Source: SHWB01 sp050246875
GTDB taxonomy: Bacteria; Pseudomonadota; Alphaproteobacteria; UBA6615
NCBI GenBank assembly: GCA_050246875.1
Contig: JBFWVF010000009.1
Span: forward strand, 124,001-188,000
DNA length: 64,000 nucleotides
Direction: 5' to 3'
The notes under the pieces were generated by a model, which ran no database searches, was not told where the DNA came from, and saw nothing but the letters and a program-made list of their open reading frames with translations. The position numbers were made by a program, and so were the translations under genes. This document shows positions 42,946 to 49,619 of this stretch, piece after piece. The first letter of the stretch is position 1, and every line of letters starts with the position of its first letter.

Positions 42946-44007
42946 ATGAGGGCAATCAGCGGTATCGCGGCGGCCGGATTAGCGCTGGCGCTCGCCGGCG
43001 GCGGCACGGCGGCGGCCGATACGTTCAGTTTCCGCGTCGCTTCCGGGCATGCACCGGGTACGCCCTACGTCGTGATGATGTCCGAGCAGTTCGTGCCGCG
43101 CATCAAGGCCAAGCTGGAGGCGCTCGGCCACAAGGTCACGTTCAACGAGGCCTATGGCGGCTCGCTGGTCAAGACGGCCGAAACGATGGAGGGCGTGCAG
43201 GACGCCATCGTCGACATCGGCGGCTACTGCTTCTGTTTCGAGCCGGCCAACCTGTTCCTCAACAGCTATCCGCTGTGGATGCCGTTCGACATGCCGAATG
43301 CCGATGGCGGCCTCAAGCTGGCGCGCGCCGTCTACGCCGAGGTGCCCGAACTGGCAGGAGCATTCGGTAAATACAATCAGAAGCTCCTGTGGCTGTTCAC
43401 CTTCGACAGCTACGGGCTGTTCTCCAGCTTTCCGTGGAAGGTTCTCGGCGACCTGAAGGGGCACAAGCTCGCCGGTGCCGGCCCGAATCTGCCGTGGATC
43501 GAGCGCGCCGGCGCGGTGCCGGTGCAGATGCCGCTGCCGGAAATGTACCAGGCCATCAAGACCGGGATCACCGAGGGGACGTTGCTTCCCCCGGCGGCCG
43601 GCGTGCCGTTCAAGCTGTATGAGGCGGCACCGTACTTCGCGAAGGCCGGTTTCGGCTCCAAGGCGTTCCACGGCATTACCGTGAACACCAAGAAGTGGGA
43701 CGGCCTGCCGCCCGCCGTCCAGAAGGCCATTCTGGAGGCCGCCAAGGAGACCGAGGATTTCTCGGCGCCGTGGGTCGACAACAAGGAAGCGTCGGATCTG
43801 GACGCCATCCGCAAGGGCGGCGGCACCGTGCTCGAGGTTGCGCCGGAGGTGAAGAAGGCGTGGGCCGAGGTGCTCGCCGACCTGCCGGATCTCAAGGCCA
43901 AGGAGGCCGACGCCAAGGGTCTGCCCGGGTCCAAGACCCTGCGCCTGGCGGTCGACCATGCCGAGAAGCTTGGCCACAAATGGCCGGTTCGCTACGTCAT
44001 CAAGTAG
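42946..44007 (+). CDS. TRAP transporter substrate-binding protein 6 (DctP-like)
   Basis: The 353-residue receptor has a signal peptide (GIAAAGLALALAGGGTAAA) and begins DTFSFRVASGHAPGTPYVVMM. It has FNEAYGGSLVKTAETMEGVQDAIVDIGG, CFCFEPANLFLNSYPLWMPFDM, KLAGAGPNLPWIERAG and the tail LGHKWPVRYVIK. The NSYPLWMPFDM segment ties it to receptor 2, so the array seems to have grown by more than one duplication. GGGAGAG lies before the ATG. It is the last receptor and is closed by a strong terminator. Confidence 0.93.
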   Translation: MRAISGIAAAGLALALAGGGTAAADTFSFRVASGHAPGTPYVVMMSEQFVPRIKAKLEALGHKVTFNEAYGGSLVKTAETMEGVQDAIVDIGGYCFCFEPANLFLNSYPLWMPFDMPNADGGLKLARAVYAEVPELAGAFGKYNQKLLWLFTFDSYGLFSSFPWKVLGDLKGHKLAGAGPNLPWIERAGAVPVQMPLPEMYQAIKTGITEGTLLPPAAGVPFKLYEAAPYFAKAGFGSKAFHGITVNTKKWDGLPPAVQKAILEAAKETEDFSAPWVDNKEASDLDAIRKGGGTVLEVAPEVKKAWAEVLADLPDLKAKEADAKGLPGSKTLRLAVDHAEKLGHKWPVRYVIK

Positions 44008-44046
44008 CCTGCCGCCTCGTGCCGCAGGCAGATAGCGGTCAGGTAC

Positions 44047-44082
44047 AAGGGCCGCCGACGTTATATGTCGGCGGCCCTTTTC
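44047..44082 (+). terminator. Terminator after TRAP receptor 6
   Basis: A perfect 13 bp stem (AAGGGCCGCCGAC and complement) with a 7 nt loop is followed by TTC, 40 nt after the stop codon. Because the arms begin with AA it can also act for the convergent methyltransferase gene. Confidence 0.75.
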
Positions 44083-44095
44083 ACTGCCGTAAGGT

Positions 44096-44986
44096 TCAGG
44101 CGGGCGAGCCGGCCTCGATGCTGCCGAGTAACGTGGAGAGGGGCTGGCGCTCCACTTCGGCCGGCGGACGCGAGAGGAAGAACTCGCTGACGAGGCGCCC
44201 TTCGGCCTCATGACCGGCCGGATCGATGCCGAGTTCGGCGAGATTGGCAAGGACTTGCGCCCGCTCGCCGGCGGTCTCGAAGCGTCGCTGGGTGAAGAAG
44301 TGGCCATCCAGCTTTTCGGTGACCAGGCCGTGGTCGGCGAGCGTCGCTTCGATCGGTGCGTAGGGAAACATGCGGAGCACGAAGGAGGCGACCCAAGGCG
44401 TGTCGGTGCCGGTGGCGCCCAGCAGTCTGTCGAATGTCCGGTCCGTCACGTAGCCGACGCAGCCGGTCGAAATGATGAGGTCGGTCGGCTCGACCACCGG
44501 CACCAGCGGCGCGGGGACCGGACCGTCTTCCAGATTGACGGCGAGTCCGGAATCCAGCGCGCCGACGCGCTCGGCATAGGTCACGGCCCGGTCGGCGACG
44601 TCGAGACCGATCATCGTCAGGGCGGGGTCGGCGGGGTTGGCGTAGAGGCGTTCGGCGTCGATCGCCCGCAGGGCATCGCGGTCCAGCGCCTCGATGTCCG
44701 GCGAGGCATAGTGCTGGTACAGCTCCTCCAGGGTCAGGCCGTGCTTGAGCAGCGCCGCGTTGATGCCATACGAGCAGCCGATGTCGACCACCGTCACGGC
44801 CTCGCTGTCGCGATCCGACCGTCGGGCTGCGATGAGGGCGTCGAAGACCGGTCGGGCGTTCTGCGGTATCGCGTAGTCGACGCGGCCGAGGGTGCGGAAG
44901 TACGGGCGTGGGTCGGCGGCGTTGTAGACGGCGTCGAAGTTGCTCTTCGCCTCGTTTAAGGCCTCGAAGTCGGGCGTTCCGTCCAT
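44096..44986 (-). CDS. Class I SAM-dependent methyltransferase
   Basis: The 296-residue protein has SAM motif I VTVVDIGCSYGINAALL (about residue 65), LTMIGLDVADRAVTYAERVG as motif II and DLIISTGCVGYVTDRTFDRLLG as motif IV. It starts DFEALNEAKSNFDAVYNAADPRPYF. Long helical insertions between motif I and II (LEELYQHYASPDIEALDRDAL) are unusual and may form a lid. The substrate is unknown. GGAG lies 8 nt before the ATG at 44986; the longer frame from 45283 was rejected. It converges with receptor 6. Confidence 0.83.
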   Translation of the reverse strand: MDGTPDFEALNEAKSNFDAVYNAADPRPYFRTLGRVDYAIPQNARPVFDALIAARRSDRDSEAVTVVDIGCSYGINAALLKHGLTLEELYQHYASPDIEALDRDALRAIDAERLYANPADPALTMIGLDVADRAVTYAERVGALDSGLAVNLEDGPVPAPLVPVVEPTDLIISTGCVGYVTDRTFDRLLGATGTDTPWVASFVLRMFPYAPIEATLADHGLVTEKLDGHFFTQRRFETAGERAQVLANLAELGIDPAGHEAEGRLVSEFFLSRPPAEVERQPLSTLLGSIEAGSPA

Positions 44987-45405
44987 GGTCAATGCTCCGT
45001 TTCCGGCGCGGGCCACCGCCGCGCATCGTCCGGTTCCCCGCGGCCGGTTGCCACGAGGTTCAGACGAGACGCGCGGAACCGCGACGCCGGGGCACGCCGC
45101 GCCCGGTCGTGCCAGCAGCGTGGCATGACCGTCGCTCGCGCGACCACGAGCCTCGACTCGATCCGATCCGCCGCGGGGGACTTGGGCCTCCCGGCGCCGG
45201 CCGGCAGGTCGGTTATAGAGGGAGGGGGCGGGAATGTCCCGCATTGATGTCCCCGGCGTTACCGAAGGATCGTCGTCAGGCATAGAAAATCGTGCACAGA
45301 CAATAAATTGCGTCTCTATCTTCGTCTGAAATATTATTGCAAGCCGATGGCGGAGCGGGTGTCGGGCGTGCTAGGCGACGGACCGGGACGAGGCTCGGGG
45401 ACCGG
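44987..45405. promoter_or_regulatory. AT-rich divergent control region
   Basis: These 419 bp carry no supported gene. The right part (45280-45345) is distinctly AT-rich. TTGCGT (45308-45313) and TATTAT (45332-45337) are 18 nt apart and could drive the sulfotransferase-like gene. A short palindrome (GCGGGAATGTCCCGC) lies at about 45229-45243. Confidence 0.4.
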
Positions 45406-46152
45406 ATGACCGCGGCGATCGACTACAAGCTGTTCCTGCAGGCGGGCATGCCGCGTGCCGCGTCGATGTGGGTCTACAATGTCGGCCGCGTCCTGTTGCG
45501 CGAGGCCGGGCTGACGGTCGTGCCCGAGGTGCCGCCGCCCCTCGAGGACGACGAGCGCGTCGCGGTCGCGGAGGCCCTGGCCGAGAGCCGGCCGGGGATC
45601 GTCTGGGCCGTCAAGTCGCACCTCGCCTTTGCGGCCGGGGCCGATTTCCTTGCCCGGACACGGATCGTGACGACCGTGCGCGATCCGCGCGCGGCCGTGC
45701 TGTCCCTGATGCGCTTCACCCGCTGCGATTTCGCGACGGCCGTCGCCGAGGCGGCGGGGATATGGCCGGGCCTGATCGACCACTATTTCGACCTGCCCGA
45801 TGCCTTTGTCCTCAAGCTGCGCTACGAGGCCGTGGTCGAAGACCCCGCTGCGGCGGTGCGGGCCATCGCCGGCCATCTCGGCGTGCCCGCCACGCCGGTG
45901 CTCGTCGCGTCGCTGTGCGAGCGCTTCTCGCGCGAGAACGTCCGCCGGCTGACCGAGGCGCTGGGCGATACGATGGAAGTGCCGAATGCCGACGGTACGC
46001 TGCGCCGCTACGATCCGGCGACCGCCTTCCAGACCGGCCATGTCTCCGGACGGCCCGACGAGGCCTGGCAGAGCGAACTGACGGGCGACCAGATCGTCGC
46101 ATTGAACGCCATTCTCGGGCCGCTCCTGCGCCGTTACGGCTACCCCGTCTGA
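45406..46152 (+). CDS. Sulfotransferase-like P-loop protein
   Basis: The 248-residue protein resembles PAPS-dependent sulfotransferases. The 5'-phosphosulfate loop region is AGMPRAASMWVYNVGRVLL, a variant of the usual PRSGTTWL. The 3'-phosphate segment is VTTVRDPRAAVLSLMRF. FVLKLRYEAVVEDPAAAVRAIAGHLG matches the family's LRYEDL...P...I..FLG region. It would move sulfate to a hydroxyl or amine of an unknown acceptor. The variant P-loop leaves activity uncertain. The GDSL hydrolase gene follows 45 bp downstream. Confidence 0.8.
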   Translation: MTAAIDYKLFLQAGMPRAASMWVYNVGRVLLREAGLTVVPEVPPPLEDDERVAVAEALAESRPGIVWAVKSHLAFAAGADFLARTRIVTTVRDPRAAVLSLMRFTRCDFATAVAEAAGIWPGLIDHYFDLPDAFVLKLRYEAVVEDPAAAVRAIAGHLGVPATPVLVASLCERFSRENVRRLTEALGDTMEVPNADGTLRRYDPATAFQTGHVSGRPDEAWQSELTGDQIVALNAILGPLLRRYGYPV

Positions 46153-46197
46153 GCGGCCGCAGGCTATCATCGCCTCCCGGTGCGCGCGTATGGGCGC

Positions 46198-46863
46198 ATG
46201 GACGGAACGGGGGCGAGGGTGACAGCGATACGCATCTGCTTCGTCGGCGACAGCATCCTGCTCGGCATCGGCGACGAGGGATTTCTCGGCTGGCCGGGCC
46301 AGCTCGCCGTCGCCGAGGCGAAGCGCGGCCACGACATCACCGTGTACAACACCAGCATCCGCGGCGAGACGTCGGCGCAGATCGCGCCGCGCTGGCGTGC
46401 CGAATGCACGCCGCGCGTGCCGGACCACGTCAACGGTGCCCTCGTCTTCGCCTTCGGGCTGAACGACACGGCGTTCGAAAAAGGTGCCAGCGCGCCCCGC
46501 GTGCCGCTCGACCGCTCGGTCCGCTACGCGCGGGAGATCCTCGGCGCGGCGAAGGCGTGGCTGCCGACACTGGCCGTCGGGCCGATTCCGACCACCGACG
46601 ACATGATGCCCTACGTCTTTCCCAATGGCATAGCCTACAGCTACCTCTGCGCCCGCACGGCCGAATACAATGCCGCCTATGCCGCTACGGCGCGGGAGCT
46701 GGGCGTGCCCTACCTCGACGTCTTCGGCGCCCTGTCGCGCGATGCCACCTTCATGCGCGCGTCGCGCGAGTGCGACGGTGTGCATGTGCGCGGTCCGGGA
46801 TACGCGCTGGTTGCCCGCATGGTCGGCGAGTGGCCGGCCTGGAGAGCGTGGCTCGACAAATAG
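46198..46863 (+). CDS. SGNH/GDSL-family hydrolase
   Basis: The 221-residue protein has the four SGNH blocks: ICFVGDSILLGIGDEG (Ser), YNTSIRGETSAQI (Gly region), FAFGLNDTAFE (Asn) and CDGVHVRGPGYALVA (Asp and His). These esterases remove acyl groups from lipids, glycans or small esters. No signal peptide is visible, so it is likely cytoplasmic. The start is uncertain: ATG 46198 is used, while GTG at 46180 or 46219 is also possible. The RidA gene follows 31 bp later. Confidence 0.87.
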   Translation: MDGTGARVTAIRICFVGDSILLGIGDEGFLGWPGQLAVAEAKRGHDITVYNTSIRGETSAQIAPRWRAECTPRVPDHVNGALVFAFGLNDTAFEKGASAPRVPLDRSVRYAREILGAAKAWLPTLAVGPIPTTDDMMPYVFPNGIAYSYLCARTAEYNAAYAATARELGVPYLDVFGALSRDATFMRASRECDGVHVRGPGYALVARMVGEWPAWRAWLDK

Positions 46864-46894
46864 TTGGCGGAAAAACCTGACAGGGGAGGAGAGC

Positions 46895-47332
46895 ATGTCC
46901 GTGGTCACCAGGATCGAGGCGGTGCATCCCGATCCGGCCCAGGCGCACACCATGCCCTACGCGCCGGCCATCCGCGTCAGCGGCGGCGGCGAGATGCTGT
47001 TCATTTCCGGTGCCACGGCATCGCCGCTCTACCACATGCATCCGCATGTCGATGCCGAGCACATCCAGCCGGACGACATCCGCGAGCAGACCCGCCGCGC
47101 GCTGGCCAACATCAAGCTGGTGCTCGACCACGAGGGGCTGGAGTGGCGGCACGTCGTCAAGGTCACGAAGTACCTCACCGACATGCGCGAGGCGGATGCC
47201 ATGCACGCGGTGATGAACGAGTATTTCGGCGACTGGAAGCCGGCCTCGACGACGATCTGCATCAACAACCTGTCGTCGCCCGGCGCGCGCATCGAACTCG
47301 ACATGATCGCCATCCGCCCGGCGCGCGGATAG
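46895..47332 (+). CDS. RidA/YjgF family protein
   Basis: The 145-residue protein belongs to the RidA superfamily, whose archetype hydrolyses reactive enamine/imine intermediates. It has MPYAPAIRVSGGGEMLFISGATA, DIREQTRRALANIKLVLDHEGLEW, HVVKVTKYLTDMREADAMHAVMNEYF and PASTTICINNLSSPGARIELDMIA. The usual substrate-binding Arg before the C-terminal strand (CVRVxxLP) is replaced by INNLSSPGA, so it belongs to an Rid subfamily other than archetypal RidA. GGGGAGGAG precedes the ATG. It lies behind the GDSL gene. Confidence 0.88.
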   Translation: MSVVTRIEAVHPDPAQAHTMPYAPAIRVSGGGEMLFISGATASPLYHMHPHVDAEHIQPDDIREQTRRALANIKLVLDHEGLEWRHVVKVTKYLTDMREADAMHAVMNEYFGDWKPASTTICINNLSSPGARIELDMIAIRPARG

Positions 47333-47358
47333 GACCGCGCGCGGCGGCGCGATGGCGG

Positions 47359-47389
47359 GCCGCCCCGGCCGGATGACAGCCGGGGCGGC
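47359..47389. terminator. GC stem-loop between convergent RidA and esterase genes
   Basis: A perfect 11 bp stem (GCCGCCCCGGC and complement) with a 9 nt loop lies between the two stop codons. There is no T-run. Confidence 0.45.
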
Positions 47390-47400
47390 TCCGCCCGTCG

Positions 47401-48333
47401 TCAGTTCGTCTTAGCGAAGGCCGCGCGCAGATGGGCCGCCGACTGCGACACCGCGGCGTTCGCCTGGTCGAGGAAGGCGCCGAAGTTGAAGAAGCCGTGC
47501 ACCACGCCTTCGTACATGTGGTAGGCGACCGGCACCCCGGCGCCGCGCAGCTTGGCCGTGTAGGCGCGTCCCTCGTCGCGCAGCGGGTCGATCTGTGCGG
47601 CGATGACGACGGCGGGCGCGAGGCCGCTGACGTCCGGCTCCAGCAGCGGTGAGGCGCGGGGGTCGGTGCGGTTCTTGCCGCAATGCATGTCGATCACCCA
47701 CTGCAGCGTGCGATCGTCGAGAAACAGGGTTTCCTCGATGCGGCTCTGGGAGAGGCCGGCCATGTCCGTCATCGGATAGATGAGCAGCTGGAGAGCCGGC
47801 TGCGCGAGGCCGCGCCTCTTGGCTTCCTGCGCCACGGCCGCCGCCAGGTAGCCGCCGCCGCTGTCGCCGGCGACGGCGATGCGGGCCGGGTCGCCGCCGA
47901 TCGTGCCGGCGTTCTTCTGCAGCCAGGCGAAGACGGCGGTGCAGTCCTCCATCGGGGCCGGGAACGGGTTTTCCGGCGCACGGCGATAGGCCGGCACGAC
48001 GACGAGGCAGTTGGCCTCCTCGGCAAGCGCAGTCGTCGCGCCCTCGAAGTCCTCCGGCGACATCATGCAGCAGCCGCCGCCATGGAAGTATGCCAGTACC
48101 GGCAACGCGCCCTTGGCGCCCTTCGGCCGGTAGACTTTCGTCCGCAACGGACCCGCCGCGCCGGGCACGCTGATCTCCTCCACGGCGACGGACGCGCGCG
48201 CCGGCGCGTTGGTCATGCGCCAGAGCTGGCTGAACCCCTCCCGCACGCCGGCCAGGCCGATCTCGGTAGGATGAGGCCCACCGGCGGCGGCAAGCTGGTC
48301 CAGCAGTGGCTGCAATTGCGGGTCGATCCACAT
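47401..48333 (-). CDS. Alpha/beta hydrolase, hormone-sensitive lipase family
   Basis: The 310-residue esterase has the HSL signature: AYFHGGGCCMMSPEDFEG for the oxyanion hole, the nucleophile elbow VAGDSGGGYLAAAVA (Ser about 160), the acid in IDPLRDEGRAY and the catalytic His in YEGVVHGFFNFG. Such enzymes cleave short-chain or aryl esters. A helical cap is formed by the first 45 residues. It stands alone, convergent with RidA and divergent from the ACMSD-like gene. Confidence 0.93.
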   Translation of the reverse strand: MWIDPQLQPLLDQLAAAGGPHPTEIGLAGVREGFSQLWRMTNAPARASVAVEEISVPGAAGPLRTKVYRPKGAKGALPVLAYFHGGGCCMMSPEDFEGATTALAEEANCLVVVPAYRRAPENPFPAPMEDCTAVFAWLQKNAGTIGGDPARIAVAGDSGGGYLAAAVAQEAKRRGLAQPALQLLIYPMTDMAGLSQSRIEETLFLDDRTLQWVIDMHCGKNRTDPRASPLLEPDVSGLAPAVVIAAQIDPLRDEGRAYTAKLRGAGVPVAYHMYEGVVHGFFNFGAFLDQANAAVSQSAAHLRAAFAKTN

Positions 48334-48431
48334 CGGCGGTACCTCCAGGTTCTATGCCATGCGTTGGGAGCCTACTCATCCCACGGGATGCGGTGATGAC
48401 GCCATGGGGTACGTGGCGCTAGCATGACGGG

Positions 48432-49481
48432 GTGCCCCAGGATGGGCGCGCTGACGGTGCCGTCGTGCAGACGATCGACGTCCATACCCACTATTATCCC
48501 GATGGCGTCGTCCGCCTGATCGACGAGGAGGGTGGGCCGTTCGGGGCCACCGTCGCGCGCGACGACGCGCGCGGACCGACGATCAAGGTGCGCCACCCGC
48601 CCTCGGGGCCGATTCCGCCCGCCGGGCCACTGATCCCGACCTTCCGCGATCTCGACGCACGGCTCGCCGACATGGACGCGCATGGCGTGGACGTCCATCT
48701 CATGTCGTTCTCGCAGCCGATGCTGTACTGGGCCAGCGACGATCTCGGGCTGCGTCTGGCCGGCGCGTTCAACGACGCCGTGGCCGAGGCGCATCTCGCC
48801 CATCCGCGCCGGTTCTTCGGCCTCATGGCCCTGCCGATGCAGAATCCCGCGCTCGCCGCCGAGGAGTTCGACCGGGCGGCGGCCCTTCCGGGCATGCGCG
48901 GGGTGTTCCTGTCGACCCGGGTGGTGACGACCGAACTGTCGGACCCGATCTACTGGCCGCTCCTCGAGCGCATCGCCGCGAGTGGCCTGCCGGCCTTCGT
49001 CCACCCGCTGAACGCGATCGGCGCCGGCCGGCTCGGCAGCCGGCACTACTTCGCCAACCTGCTGGCCAACCCGTTCGAGACCACGGCCTGTGCCGCCCTG
49101 CTGATCTTCGACGGCGTGCTCGACCGTTTCCCCGGGCTCGAACTCGTCCTGGCCCATGCCGGCGGCGCGCTGCCATGGCTCATCGGCCGTCTGACCCAGG
49201 GATGGCACGTCCGGCCGGAATGCCGGCACCTCGTCCGCTCGCCGCGCGAGTATCTCGACCGCTTCCATTTCGACACCATCACCTTCGACCACACCGCGCT
49301 GGCCCACCTCGCGGGGCTGGTCGGGACCGGCCGGCTGCTACTCGGCAGCGACTACTGCTTCTCGATGAGCGAACTGGACCCGGTGGGCTTCGTCCTCGGC
49401 GCTCCCGGTCTGGACGATGCCGGAAGGGCCGCGATCCTCGGCGGTAATGCCCGCGCGCTGTTTCGACTGCCGTCGGAATGA
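48432..49481 (+). CDS. Amidohydrolase 2 family (ACMSD-like) metal-dependent hydrolase
   Basis: The 349-residue TIM-barrel protein has the zinc motif TIDVHTHYYPDG (HxH), a His in PAFVHPLNAIG, HAGGALPWLIGRL and the Asp in LLLGSDYCFSM. These are marks of the ACMSD/2-amino-3-carboxymuconate-6-semialdehyde decarboxylase branch, which decarboxylates or hydrates ring-cleavage products. ACMSD-like genes sit in aromatic or amidohydrolase pathways. The start is GTG 48432 (VPQDG), with GTG 48465 as an alternative just before the HxH strand. Confidence 0.88.
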   Translation: MPQDGRADGAVVQTIDVHTHYYPDGVVRLIDEEGGPFGATVARDDARGPTIKVRHPPSGPIPPAGPLIPTFRDLDARLADMDAHGVDVHLMSFSQPMLYWASDDLGLRLAGAFNDAVAEAHLAHPRRFFGLMALPMQNPALAAEEFDRAAALPGMRGVFLSTRVVTTELSDPIYWPLLERIAASGLPAFVHPLNAIGAGRLGSRHYFANLLANPFETTACAALLIFDGVLDRFPGLELVLAHAGGALPWLIGRLTQGWHVRPECRHLVRSPREYLDRFHFDTITFDHTALAHLAGLVGTGRLLLGSDYCFSMSELDPVGFVLGAPGLDDAGRAAILGGNARALFRLPSE

Positions 49482-49619
49482 ATCAAAATCGGCGCCTGCG
49501 TTCCGCTCTTCGTTTCACTTTCTAAGCCTTTGAATTAACCGAGAATTTTTATTGAACGTGAGTCTTTATGCCCGTAGATTCGGTGTCGCGAGATCGATCG
49601 ATTCCGATGCGGGGAAGGG

